NCBI GenBank assembly: GCA_021464415.1
Contig: CM038466.1
Coordinates: 29,017,017-29,081,016 of the forward strand
Reading direction: 5' to 3'
DNA: 64,000 nt
Origin: Lonicera japonica
Taxonomy: Eukaryota; Streptophyta; Magnoliopsida; Dipsacales; Caprifoliaceae
A model generated the notes under the pieces. That model was given only the letters and a program-made list of their open reading frames with translations. It was not told where the DNA came from and did no database searches. How positions within the stretch are numbered: the first letter of the stretch is position 1; each line of letters starts with the position of its first letter. Shown here piece after piece: positions 35,473 to 48,480 of the stretch. A program made the position numbers and the translations under genes.

Positions 35473-38400
35473 GGGCTTTATGGGATTTGATCATATAATC
35501 ATCATCACGTGGAGCTTCAAATCTGTTTGCTGGAACAATATGAGAAAATAGCTGTCTTTGATGAAAATGGGATGCCATTATCATAAAAACAGAGGAGGGT
35601 CAAAACAGGGGAGGGAGATTAGTGTACCTTCTTGTTGTTCATGTAAAAAAAAGGGGGGAAATGTAACTCTGAATTTGGATATACAGTCCACCGCATAGCA
35701 GTGACATGAATTGGGTTTCTGATTCTTTGCTTTTTAAGTGTGATATGATGAAATTTGTGTTGTTTTGATTTGAAGGAAAATCACTGTCAGTGATGGAAAA
35801 GAGAACTTGGTGGAAATTTAAGTGTAGTTTCATTTTTCCATTGGTTTGTGGAAGTCAATAGACGCAATTGACTCATTGCCGCGTTAACGTACCGGGGAGG
35901 GACCACACGTTAGATTGACTTGGAAGTCAGGGACTCTTGATTGTCACGAGTTAATAGCTCCCCTATATGTAATTTTTGAGAGTTAATCACGTAACATTGT
36001 CTGAATTCTCGAATTTTTAGAGATGGTTTGCCTTCAAAAATCATAACAATCAGAATTAATTGAAATGCGCGTAAGATAGTTTAGAACACTCTCATCAGGT
36101 AAAACAAACAAAAAAACTAAAGGAAAAAAGATTGGAAATTTGTGATCATGCGTAATAAAATCAGAATTTAAACGAATAATCCAAATTTACTACTCTATTC
36201 TAAGTGTTCATTTGGTTTGAGTTTTTCTTTACTCTTGAAACCTAAAATAGTAATTTCACTTGTAAATTTTGTGTTTTATCAACACGTGATTCAACCTCTT
36301 AATATTAACTATAAGAGATTTTTTGTGTGAATTTATTAATTTAAAATTTCAAGAACGAACAAAAACTCGAATCAAACGAGTATTAAAGTAATTGAAATTA
36401 CATGAGTAAAGGTGACAATTTTAGTAAAGATAGACCTAAAAACACGCATCAAAAAGAAACGAAACTAACATGGCCAGACTTGACTAGAATTGACTTGAGG
36501 GGAGGGTTCACCAATGTGAACTTTTAATTTTCTATGGGCGATATATAACAGCTGATTACAAATAGTTCACTAATCTCTCATGGTTTGGGTAATTACAATA
36601 ATATTACATCCATCACGAAATTAGAATTTGTGGTAAACTCGATGCCTACGTAATATTATACTTAATAAATTCTTACATTAAGTATATTTTAAAACATATT
36701 ATGAACTTAACATAAAAAGACATTTAATCAACCAGTAATAATATGCAGTCTTCGTATTCGAGGTCATGGATCAAATCTTAATTTAAGCGTTACTACAAGT
36801 TCTAAAGCATAAAAGTCAATTTATTTAATAATTTCAAGTATATACCAAAAAGTCATCATCTAGTAATAATATATTATATTATAATAAATGTATCAAGTGT
36901 ATGGTTATTACCGCACCAAGTGGTTAAATCTTCCAGCACTTCAATATAATTTTTATCAGAAAAATATCTTGTAATTTCAAGAACATTTTATTTATATTTA
37001 TGATAAATTTTACATTACTAGAAAACTCGCTTGCAAATGGTAATACTCTATATCAACCAAAAGTGTCAACAAAAACATTTAAGTACAATGTTTTTACCCT
37101 TAGCTCTTTTAGGCATAAGTGTGTACATATAATATTTGTTATATTTAACATTTAAATATTAATTTAAAATAAAAACAATTGTTAACTCTGTGTTAAATCA
37201 GTAATTTTACTTTGTTTAGTACTTTTTTAAAAAATATTAATTTCAAATGAACGAATAGTTACTACTGCAATTTATCTTTTATTACAAGATTTGCATGCTA
37301 CAATGATATTGTAGAGTGAAAATAACATTTTTAATTTGAGACAATTCAAAGAAAAAAAAATGAGAGTGTGATTTTGACACAAGCGAGTATTATTAAACAC
37401 AAATATTCTTCTAAAGACACATGGATTGAACTCCTTTCAGTTTGTATCATATATGTATTCAGTAATTACGATTATTTATTTATTTACTTATGGCGAAAAC
37501 TCATCTAAGTGAAAATGCATGTCAAAATCTATTTCATTTTAATTTAAATTAATGGTCTAGATTGGCTTATTTTACCGTAAATTTATTTTCGATACTTTAA
37601 AGTTTAGACCAATCAAATTTATTTAGGAATAATTAGGACTGTTTTCTAGGGTCAAGATGAACCAATTATTCACATGGGGTGCTAGTATTGTGAAATCTTG
37701 GAATCAAGCTCAGAATTTGACTCGTCAGATAAATTTTTATATCACAATTTTTACTGATTGTGAATAATAAAATTTCTTTTATTCGAGATGAATTGGCGAG
37801 TACTATTCATGTACTTTTGACTATTTATAGTACTATTCATGAATATTAATTTTACTTTTGCTGTTTAAAATTGTCATATTGTTAATTATTGTCTGTACTT
37901 TCGATGGAGCACTACGACTTGATTGATTGTCTTTCGTCTATATGTGTAATTTACGATGGTAGTAGTTAGCTTTTCTTGGATAAATCATTACTCAAGTAGT
38001 GAGTAAAAACACCTCAATTAAGCAAATGGGTCTTGATCATTTTGAAATAATTCATTGTTATAAGGATCTTTACTAGTCACCAATCTTTGTCCTGATGATT
38101 GAGGCGACAAAAGAGATAATTCGGCTTTTTTATTCTTTATCATCGTATAATTCATTTTTTTTTCATTTAATGCCTTTGCAAGCATTTGTAACTCTGAATT
38201 TGAACACTTCTTGATACTTTTGATATCAAGAGATATCCTAGGGCTTGACTTCGATTTACTTGATTTACTGCTTTACCCTGTTGTTATACTTTTAGGCTCT
38301 AGGGGCTTAACCATTAGTGGAGCAGCTTTGCTGGTCATGGGAGATTGGGTAAGAAATAAGAAGTAGGGAATTCCTTTTGTACCTACTCAATGATTCTTTA

Positions 38401-39046
38401 AGTTTTAAAATTATCCCACCATTTAATAAATTATTGTCGGGTGACTACATCAACTGGGTTAAATTGTGTGACAACTACTTGGGAGGAGCTAGTTAAAGAT
38501 GATTGTACATTTGTTGAGATGACTAGGGCGGTCATGTGATACTGCCATTTAAGTATCCATGGGACCATATATTTACTTATGAACTATAAGAGCGTAGGAT
38601 ATTCTTAGTACCAGGCCTGAACTTGGTCATGCCAACATGGGTTACTTGATCGAGCTTAGAATGACTTCGGTACTAAGGACATGATTGGACCATGTTGATC
38701 CCACCATCCACCATCGGAGGAACTAGTTAGGGATCCTACTTTTAAACTTATAGTCAAATTGTAACAACCATGAATGACTAAATGTTTCGTTTTGATAAAT
38801 ATATATATATATATATATATCTTCATCCATGACTCCATATAATCTAACTAAAATGAACCTCATGCCTTATCAAAAAATTTTAAGATTCAATATATATTCA
38901 GAATCTAAATATGAGTCACAAACCAACAATAGAATTATGTTCCATATAATTAGATTAACTCTTCAAAACTCATACAATTATTGTTTTCATAATATAATTT
39001 TGACACCCCAGGAACATATTTATCTACATACGATGTTAATTGTTAG
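35473..39046. other. 5' flank of the RING-H2 gene and intergenic sequence
   Basis: 35473-36000 should hold the RING-H2 promoter and leader; overlapping minus frames (35315-35584, 35639-35833) show no domain. The rest is AT-rich with no gene recognised. Confidence 0.5.
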
Positions 39047-39051
39047 ATGGG
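39047..39051. repeat. Target-site duplication ATGGG (left)
   Basis: Identical to 45087-45091 on the other side of the gypsy element. Confidence 0.9.
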
Positions 39052-39761
39052 TGATAAAGACAAAACTGTTTTACGGAGTAAGGATAATTCAGAGGCTATT
39101 CACATTCCAACAGGCCCAATTATGAGGTCGCGGGCTAAGAAATTAAAGGCAGCGCTTTATGGATTAATTCAAGTTACTTGGGCTCAAGAGAAAGGCACAA
39201 TTAAGCCATTGAAGAGGAAAAACGTAGAGCACAAAGTAAAAGAAGGATTACACGTACTCAAGCCCAAATTGATTGAAAATACCATGTGTAAGAGACCCAA
39301 TATTGTGGAGCTCAAGTCTACATATTTTTTTAGCATTAATTATTTAGTTATTATTATTTTAAGTAATTTAGGAGACTAGTCCTTATTTAATTAGGATTTA
39401 TTTTGTTTTGAGGTTTCCTTTTTAGATTGGATTCTTGTTGCTTAAGTTTTCTATACCTTATTTAAAGAGAGTGAATGCTATGTATTTTTCAGAATTTATT
39501 CATTAATAATATTGAGTGATATTAATCATCTTTGGTTTTTCACGAACTACTTGAACTTATCTATTCGTCTGTGGCGTCCATCCTACTTATTAATTGGTAT
39601 TCCATACTCAGTTGTAGCGTCTTCGATTTTCACCAAAATCCAATTGTATAAACAGTCCAGTTCATTAATTTGCTGCGGTTTCGTGTGTATCTGTGTCAAG
39701 GTTCGCATAACCAATTCGTTATGTTTGCGAGTTTTGTGCGATATCACCATGGGTCGTATCA
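39052..39761 (+). repeat. 5' LTR of the gypsy element
   Basis: Starts TGATAAAGACAA and ends CGTATCA. Its first ~330 bp keep an open frame (39047-39379) with GPIMRSRAKKLKAALYGLIQ, homologous to the same frame in the 3' LTR, where it forms the C-terminal end of pol. The end of the LTR overlaps a sequence like the initiator-Met PBS. Confidence 0.92.
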
Positions 39762-40659
39762 GAGCGAGGTTCTACTATCAGGTTTTATCTATCCATTATT
39801 CAGTTATTGTTCTTCGTGATTTTGTCATTTGTTCTTTGTATTTATCGTGTTCGCTCTTTGTGTTCTTCTTTATATATATATAATTGATTTAGATACAATT
39901 CGATTTTTGCATAAACCTTACCTACTGTACTAAATTGCGATTGTGGTCGTTATTGCGAATTTGTCTTGGTTTTTGTCTAGGGTTTGTATTCCGAATCTAT
40001 TAAGGTTATAGTTTCGATTTCTGCATAGGCCCTACCTGCAGTACTAAATTTCAATTGCAAAATAAACCCTAACTGTTGCACTCAATATTAAGTTGAACTT
40101 AGTTGCGTGACCCTAAAGTGTTATTGTTTGAATGTCGATTGCATATACCCTAGTTGTTGCTATCAAAATCCGAATTGGTATTACTGTTCAAGTTTCGATT
40201 GCACTTAATTTGATTTTTATGTTTTGATATCTGCAAATTTGAGAAGTAAAAGTCGAGAAAAAAAAAGTGCAAAATAATTTGAAATTTGCTATTATTTTTT
40301 TTTGGATTCCGGTTATATAGGGTTCAAGCAGTCCAAAAATTACTTGACCCTAAGACCAAATTTTTTCACCTATTTTTCGTTCTGTTACACCTTATTGCGT
40401 CCATATTCATTGGGATTCTTGTTTTTCATTGATTCATCACGTGAACTTTTAATTCATATTTTACTATTCAATTGAGTAGTTCAATAAGAACCTATAGAGC
40501 ATTAATTTGAGAAAAAAATGCGTAAATTGTGAAATCATTAGAGGGTAAATGCCAATAATTGTTAATTGATACACGAGTGAATTGAGTGAATCATTCTTTG
40601 AGTGAAACATGTGGGGGAGTGTTTGTGATGCCCATAATTCTATTTTGCAGGTTATAAAC

Positions 40660-41460
40660 AATGTTAAATAGTAAAGAAGTGGCCTCGAACGAGGAATGTT
40701 AGCAACCAACTATTCCGAACCTTCAAATACAAGCTTTGTTAAGGGGGATAATGAAGATGTTGAGAACTGAGATGAAGATTGTTCATGAGCATATAGATCG
40801 AATAGAGAACACATAAATCGAGCAATCAAATAATGCTCCTAATGTGTATAGGAGAGGGAGAAACCAACCTAGAGAAGCAAGGGTTGAAGATGAAGAGTAC
40901 TATGATAAGGGTTTAGAAGATGATGATGATTAAAATTTGAAGGCTATCAATAGTAGAGACGTGGACAAAGAAAAAGAGCTTGCGGTTCAAGGAGATCTGT
41001 TAGTTACAAGAAAATCTCTTAATGTGCGAGCTAAAAAAGATAAGGAAGTGCAGCGAGAAAATATCTTCCATACTAGATGCCTCGTGAACAACATGGTGTG
41101 TAGTGTGATCATTGATGGCGAAAGTTGTACAAATGTTGCAATTACTATTATGGTGAAGAAGCTAGGGCTTCCTATTATTAAGCATCCCAATCCATATAAA
41201 TTGCAATAGCTAAATAATAGTGGTGAGATTAAGGTGAATAAGCAAGTGTTAGTCGCATTCCGTATTGGGAAGTATAAAGAAGAGGTTTTATGCGACGTCG
41301 TGCCAATGTAAGCTGGACATCTATTATTAGGGTGACCATGGCAATTTGATTGCCGAGTGAAGCATGATGGATTCACCAATAAATATTATTTTGTGCTCAA
41401 TCATAAGACGATCACTCTTGTCCCCGTGTTACCAAAGCAAGTGTATGGAGATCAATTGAA
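40660..41460 (+). pseudogene. Remnant of gag and aspartic protease
   Basis: Begins near ATGTTAAATAGTAAAGAAGTGG after an ~900-bp leader. N-terminal gag residues (coiled-coil-like RTEMKIVHEHIDRIENT) run to an acidic EDEEYYDKG stretch and jump straight to the protease region, so capsid and zinc-knuckle parts are missing. The protease strand reads VCSVIIDGESCTNVA, with E where the family has a second Gly or Ser beside the catalytic Asp. Stops follow within the flap region and at the LLLG motif. Confidence 0.8.
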
Positions 41461-41729
41461 ATTGTAAAAAGAGAGTGACCAAAAGAAATAGAGCGAGCAA
41501 AAGAAAGAGAGTGAGAAAAAAGAGAAAGGGATGAAAAGAAAAATAGTGAAATTAAAAAGAATGAGAAAAAGAGAAAACAAAAGAACTTTTATGCGATAGC
41601 GAGTAAAATTAAAAGAGCGTTATATTCAAAATAGCCGATAATTATACTTTTGTACAAGGAGACATATCTAAATACTAACGAACTTAACTCGTTTTTGCCT
41701 AGTTTTATTATTTTGTTTGTTTCAGGATT

Positions 41730-42780
41730 ACTCCTCGCTTAAATAATATGTTGGATGAGTTGCATGGGGTTTGTCTATTTTCTAAAATTGATTTAAAAAT
41801 TGGTTATCATCAAATTAGAATGAAAGAAGGAGATGAATGAAAAACTGCTTTTAAAACAAAACATGGTTTATATCAGTGGGTAGTGATGCCCATTGGGCTA
41901 ACTAATGCAGTGAGCTACTTTCATACGTTTAATGAATCACATTCTGCGTGCATGTATAGGAAGTTTTTGTTGTTGTCTATTTTGATGATATCTTGATTTA
42001 TAGCAAAACTTTGAAAAATCATGTTGAGCATTTAAAATTAGTTTTAAATGTGCTTCGAAAAGAAAAGTTATTTGCTAATATGAAGAAGTGCACTTTTTGC
42101 ACCGATAAGCTTATATTTCTTGGTTTTGTTGTGAGTGCACAAGGTATACAGGTCAATGAGGAGAAAGTACGTGTAATACAAGAGTAGCCGAGTCCTACAA
42201 GTTTGGGAAATGTACGAAGTTTCCATTGACTTACCAGCTTTTACCGGCGATTTGTAAAAGATTTTAGTATCATAGTCGTGCCGGTGACCGAGGTGATCAG
42301 GAAGAATATGGAATTGAAATGGGGGGACGAGCAAGAGAAAGCGTTCCAATTGATTAAGGAGAAGCTGACCTATGCACCTATACTTGCATTACCAGATTTT
42401 ACTAAATTATTCGAGGTTGAATGTGATGCATCAGGGTTGGGTATAGGGGTTGTTCTTATGCAAAGAGGAAAATCAATCGCTTACTTTAGCGAGAAATTGA
42501 GTGGGCCAGCCTTGAACTATTCGATGTATGACAAGGAGTTGTACGCATTGGTTAGAGCGATAGAAACATGGCAACACTACCTTTGGCCTAAGGAGTTCAT
42601 GATTCACACCGATCACGAATCTTTGAATCATTTGAAAAGCCAACATAAGCTGAATAAGAGGTATGCGCACTGGATGGAATTCCTTCAGACATTTTCATAT
42701 TTCATTTGATACAAGCAAGGTATAGAAAACATTATTGCTGATGAGCTTTCACAAAGATATGTGTTAATCGCTACTCTTGA
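41730..42780 (+). pseudogene. Remnant of reverse transcriptase and RNase H
   Basis: Starts within RT at [11 protein letters not shown]; the N-terminal fingers are lost. The palm motif is split by a frame break but VYFDDILIYSK is readable, then the thumb (GFVVSAQGIQVNEEKV). RNase H (42278-42709) is the best-kept frame, with [19 protein letters not shown], the [11 protein letters not shown] segment and HTDHESL. A stop follows at 42707. Confidence 0.88.
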
Positions 42781-42787
42781 TGCTAAA

Positions 42788-43475
42788 TTACTTGGTTTTG
42801 AGCATATAAAACAATTATATCCATTAGATGCTAATTTTTGAAAGGAGTATAAAGCATGTGAGAAAAACGTAGTGGGTAAGTTCTTTAGGCATGATTGATT
42901 TTTATTTCGCGAAAACAAATTATGTATGCCTAATTTCTCAATGCATGACTTATTAGTGAGGGAAGCCCATGGGGGAGGATTGATGGGGCACTTCGGGATT
43001 CTAAGACCTTAGATATTTTACAAGAACACTTCTATTGGCCACGTATGAAGATAGACGTTGAGCGAATTTGTGAAAAATGTCACATGTAGGCAAGCAAAAT
43101 CCCGTGTGCAACCGCATGGTTTAGAAAACATTACTTGGTTTTGAGCATATAAAACAATTATATCCATTAGATGCTAATTTTTGTGAGAAGTATAAAGCAT
43201 GTGAAAAAAACGTAGCGGGTAAGTTCTTTAGGCATGATTGATTTTTATTCCACGAAAACAAATTATGTATGCCTAATTGCTCAATGCGTGACTTGTTAGT
43301 GAGGGAAGCCCATGGGGGAGGATTGATGGGGCACTTCGGGATTGCTAAGACCTTAGATATTTTACAATAACACTTCTATTGGCCACGTATGAAGATGAAG
43401 ATAGACGTTAAGCGAATTTGTGAAAGATGTGTCACATGTAAGTAAGCAAAATCCCGTGTGCAACTGCATGGTTTA
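42788..43475 (+). repeat. 343-bp tandem duplication inside pol
   Basis: Copy 1 (about 42788-43123) and copy 2 (43131-43475) both start TTACTTGGTTTTGAGC and run through the integrase zinc-finger region ([14 protein letters not shown]) to the codons for LHGL. They differ at scattered positions, and each has its own stops, so the duplication is old but younger than the insertion. Confidence 0.9.
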
Positions 43476-44340
43476 TATACACCATTATTTATTCCTAGTG
43501 AACCTTGAATGGATATTTCTATAGATTTTGTTTTGGGTTTACCTAGGTCTAAGAATGGTTGAGATTCGATTTTTATGGTCATGGACAAATTTTCTAAAAT
43601 GGCTCATTTTATTAAATGGCATAAAACCGATGATACTTGCTGATTTTTTCTTTAGATAAATTGTGAGATTGCATGGTATTGTTAGGACCATTGTTTCAAA
43701 TAGAGATGCTAAGTTCTTAAGTTACTTTTAGAAAACCTTGTGGTGTAAATTAGGAACTAAGTTATTATTTTTTACTACTTGTCATCCATAGTCTGATTGT
43801 CAAACCGAGGTTGTGAATAAACATTTATCTACTTTGTTAAGAGTTATCATTAAAAAGAATATTAGAATTTGGGAGGAATGTTTACCGCATGTTGAGTTTG
43901 CTTATAATTGCATTGTTCATTCTGCCACTCAATTTTCACCTTTTGAAATTGTGTATGGATTTAATCATTTGACTCCATTAGATTTATCTTCATTATCTTA
44001 TTCTCAATATATTAATTTTGATGAAAAGAAAAAGGCTGAGTTTATTAAGCAGATTTATGAAAAAGCAAGGCTCAACATTGAAAAGAGGACGGAGCAATAT
44101 GCAAAGCAAGGGAATAAAGGTCGTCAAAAGCTAGTTTTTGAACCCGGAAATTGGGTATGGCTACACATGAGGAAAGAATGATTTCCGAAGCAACATCGTT
44201 ATAAGCTATTTCTTAGAGGAGATAGATCTTTTTAAATTCTTGAGCGCGTCAATGATAATGCTTATAAGCTAAATCTACTAGGTTAGTATACGGTTAACTC
44301 TACTTTTAACATACTGACTTAAGTCCATTTGATGCAGGTG
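43476..44340 (+). pseudogene. Remnant of integrase and C-terminal pol
   Basis: A degenerate catalytic core (SIDFVLGLPRSKNG, then FMVMDKFSKMAHF) contains many stops. The frame at 43813-44181 is open and keeps the end of the core (PHVEFAYNCIVHSATQFSPFE) and a GPY/F-like tail (EPGNWVWLHMRKE). The frame would have run on into the 3' LTR. Confidence 0.88.
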
Positions 44341-44361
44341 ACGATTTAATGGCAAATCCTT

Positions 44362-44376
44362 TCAAAAGGAGGGGAA
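44362..44376 (+). promoter_or_regulatory. Polypurine tract
   Basis: AAAAGGAGGGGAA directly before the 3' LTR start at 44377, the expected plus-strand priming site. Confidence 0.85.
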
Positions 44377-45086
44377 TGATGAAAACAAGGTTGTTGTGCG
44401 GAGTGAAGATAATTCAGATGTCATTCAAGTTTCAACAGGCCCAATTACAAGGTCACGGGCTAAGAAATTAAATGTAGCGCTTAATGGATTAATTCAAGCT
44501 ATTTGGGCTCAAGAGGAAAGCACAATTAAGCCCATTGAAAGAGAAAACGTGGAGCACAAACTGAAGGCTGGATTACATTTATTCAAGCCCAAATTGATTG
44601 AGAATACCATGTGTATGCATGCGGCCCAAAATTATGGAGCTCAAGTCCACACGTTTTTTAGCACTAATTATTTAATTATTATTTTAAGTAATTTATGAGA
44701 CTAGTCTTTATTTAATTATGATTTGTTTTGTTTGAGGTTTCCTTGTTATATTAGATTCTTGTTACTTAAGTTTCCTACATCTTATTTAAAGAGGGTGAAT
44801 GCTATGTATTTTTCAGACTTTATTTATTAATAATATTGAGTGATACCAATCATCTTTGGTTCTTCACGAACTACTTGAATTTATCGGTTCGTTCGTGGCA
44901 TTCATCCGACTTATCAATCGGTATTCCGCATCCGGTTATAGCGTCTTTGATTTTCACCAAAATCTGATTGTAGAAACGGTCTAGTTCATTAATTTGTTAC
45001 GATTTTTGTGTGTATCTGTGTTGAGGTTCGCATAACAAATTCGTTGTGTTTGTTGATTTCGTGTGATATCACCGTGGGTCGTATCA
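44377..45086 (+). repeat. 3' LTR of the gypsy element
   Basis: 710 bp, same length as the 5' LTR, TGAT...ATCA ends. Its open frame 44396-44698 (GPITRSRAKKLNVALNGLIQ) is the C-terminal part of pol. Confidence 0.93.
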
Positions 45087-45091
45087 ATGGG
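45087..45091. repeat. Target-site duplication ATGGG (right)
   Basis: Identical to 39047-39051. Confidence 0.9.
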
Positions 45092-48000
45092 AATATATTA
45101 TCTTACTATATTATATACATAAATAAAATTTAAAAAACAAACTATCACTATAATTATACTCTAGCCTTCAAAATTGCTGTGTCCGCTTTTAAAAAAATCC
45201 TTGATTTAGTACTTTAAGTTCATTTATTATACCTCTCGGCTTCCAAGCCAAGAAGATATATGCTTTAACACTTAATGTATAACCTATTAATTTTAAGAAA
45301 AACAAAAGTTAGTTGATTAGGAAAATTACTAATCATTTCAGCTTTTGTGAAACCTTATTTTCTTTCATCATATTTTGTCCAATTGTTTTTCAAACACATA
45401 AATAACTTCTCTTTACATGCAAATTGAATTACCAATGCGACAACGCCACCAAACTAACTAAATCCATACTTATACAATCCAATTACTACATAGTTAGGAA
45501 CATCTTATGTTTAGCATGTAGTTGATTTTACAATTGTTTAACCAAATGTTAGCACATACACCTAATGGAACAAAGAAAATGATTTTTTCTTATAGCAAAT
45601 TAGAGACTATAAAATATAATGCTATATGAATAACCAATAGTTTAAACATGAACTTTGAGTAATTTGGAATACTAATTAAGTTGTGCTAATTAAGGAATAT
45701 ATGTACATATTCAAACAATAATTTACCACAAACCAAATCTCTTTCTTGTGCACATACAATCACATATTTGTCCATGAACCAAAGTTGGATATAGAATGCT
45801 AGCTTTTATTTTTTCAAACATATCTTTTGTGGAAGAAATGTACTTACGAATATGTTATAAGGTTCCACATTGCTAGCAATTTGCTTTTATTAAGAAAGTT
45901 ATCCTCCAACTAAAATAGTATGAAACATGTACACAACAAAAAAAAAGATGAAGCATAATTATCCACCTATGTTACAAGAATTTTTTTTTTGTAAGAATTG
46001 ACATAACTAGGGAACATAAGAAAACCATTAAGTTCCTAGAAAATCATTATTTACTTTATTTTATTCCGAGCAAGGAACTTTATGGCAAATGTCATGTTCA
46101 CAAACTTCTATGGCTATCTTTCAGAATGCAATTACCCAATTAAAATGACAGAAAAATAAAAGGAAAGAAAAAAAAGATTGAACTTCCAACATCATACATT
46201 TGGTTTCTTCCCCTGGTGGAAAGACATAAAGTGATCAAAATAAACAGGGCATGTGCTCCAAAGTTGTCTGTGAAGTGCAGCTTTTAAAAGGCTAAAAAAA
46301 ATTAAAGAAATAAAGTCCATAACACAATCATCATGAGGATAATGCCAATACATATGTATGTGCTCGCGAATATATATGCAATTAACAATGTGGTGAAATT
46401 TTGGGATAACTTATAAATCCTTAATTGGAAGTTCGATATTTGCTCTAAATCTATCAAATTTTTTTGGACAACTTATAAATTCTTTATTGGAAGTTCCATA
46501 TTTACTCTAAATCTATCAAAAATAACCAAAAGAAAATTTAGTCCAAGCATACATGAAAGAAAAATTCAAGCCAGGAAAATCAACTTTAGTGAAAAGCCAA
46601 TAAAGTGTAATAATATCAATTTGGTACGCCTATGTTGAAATTGAACAAGAAATTATACAGGAATTGAGAAGTACAAGATAATGCTTAGAAATGCCAAAAA
46701 ATATTAGATTTATTAGTGGATGACTGCATTACTTGATCATCTTCTTTAATATCTCAAATTTCTTTTATATATAAAGATGTTTAGAGAATGAGATTAACAC
46801 TAAAAACAAGATGTTCTAACAATCAGAAATTGATACTAAAATCTAGATGTCCCAATCACCAAAACTAATTTTGAGTTTTCTTATCCATAACAAATTTAGC
46901 TTGATAGCGATATATGGATTTGCAACAGTGTAATATTTCAACGTATAAAGAAAAAGTTAATTTTATTACAATTTTTTTCTTTGTGGATCTAGGGTAAGAA
47001 TTGGGCATATAGCACCTTGAGTGCCTTCGCAGAGCCAAGGAAGTAGGTATTGGGTGGTCATTTTTCTATTTTAGAAAATTAAATAGTACAAGGAAAAATT
47101 TCTTATTTCTGCAAAAGATATATAGTTCTAAAATTTCACCATTTACATGCACAAGATGGCATTTTTTTTTGAATAAAACTATTTAAAAAATCTGCCCAAC
47201 CCGCTTAATTGCCTGCATAACCTATCTAGCCCTATCTAGGCTCTAAGTCGATACCTAGGCGAGGAGTCTAGGCACACCCTGGGCCAACTTTTAAAACACT
47301 AATAACATAAATGAAAAACTAAGTGAAGCATCCAATAATTCAATTCCCCAAAATCCTTAATTAAAAGAACAAAAGGAATGTATTTGCATTCTGACAAGTT
47401 TATAACTACAAACAAACAAATATGCGATACGTAGAACGAGGTAAAAAGAAAAAAATACTAGAAAATAGAGTGTGGTTAATTACATATATTTGTAAAAAGG
47501 GAGGATAATATAGGTGTACTTTATTGATTTGAGAGATGGAATACACAATGGTGGAACCAAACGGTGGTATTAAACGCAAAGGAACTGAATTATACTTGAA
47601 TCATGCTTTGCCAGAGTGAATTGTGTTGCCGTGTGGACTTGCTGAAGAACAAGTTTGACAAAGAAAGAGACAAAAGTGAAGATAGAAACAATTTGGGATA
47701 CAATTGGGCACAAATCTTCGGTAATTTAAAATATAAAAATCGAACCCCCAAAACAACTGGCTTTCTAATGTACAATCACACATAATGTACCAATGTAATT
47801 TTAAGTTCTCCAAAATAACATTGTCATGAAATATTTTCCAAGGAAAGTTGGGTTCCAAGGTAAGCTACTATTTAGACATTATAATAGGTTGGGAGGTAGC
47901 AATAGTCTTCACCTATGCTTTTGTTGAATCAATGTTTTAGTAAATTGATCATTTACATTAACTTTGATTATTTAAATAATGATTATAATAATTATCTAAC

Positions 48001-48480
48001 TTGCATTATATGTATATAGTTCAAATTATTTAACCATGTAATTAGATTTTTTGGAAAGGCTTTAACAACTCGTTTCAAGTATCCTCAAGAAATAGAAATC
48101 TTCACAAAGACAACAAAAGCAATTCAAGAGCTTTAACTTATATTCAAGAGAATAATTGTTTTATGTGAGTGATTTTAGGATTTTAATTTGTGAAGTTATT
48201 TATATATATTTGATCAACATGACAACAAATTGCTCAAAATTAATTATTTCAAAGGTCTCTTGAAAATAATATCTTGGAATGTTTTTAAGGTTTGTCATAA
48301 AACAATTTTCAAGAAAAGTAGACTTGCACACATTCTCAAAAATTGATTCAACCTTTTATCCAAGTTGCTTTTCAAATTTAAACCTCGCTAAAGCTCAATT
48401 TAAAAAGTCTTTTAAATCTAATCTTGAAGCATTTGAAGTAAAATTTATAAAAGGAAATTGTTGCTTTAGTTAGATCTCAT
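45092..48480. other. Intergenic sequence, no gene recognised
   Basis: AT-rich. A ~69-bp imperfect tandem duplication at about 46399-46530 (ACTTATAAAT...TATCAAA) was noticed. 47190-47290 holds a GC-richer GCCTAGGCG-like stretch of unknown origin. Small frames at 47590-47858 show no domain. Confidence 0.5.

Larger units (their letters stand above)
39052..45086 (+). mobile_element. Complete but decayed Ty3/gypsy LTR retrotransposon
   Basis: Two direct LTRs of 710 bp each (39052-39761 and 44377-45086) bound a 4615-bp interior, and ATGGG is duplicated on both sides. Domain order protease, reverse transcriptase, RNase H, integrase is the Ty3/gypsy order. Over the first 150 aligned LTR bases I count 25 differences, mostly transitions, so the insertion is old. 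The interior is short because most of gag and the N-terminal part of RT are deleted, and it has a 343-bp tandem duplication. No intact frame remains. Confidence 0.93.

Noticed and set aside
35315..35584. Alternative N-terminal exon of the RING-H2 gene
   Set aside because: It lies in another frame, and an in-frame TGA seven codons upstream of the 35472 ATG closes the true frame; no splice sites would join the two.
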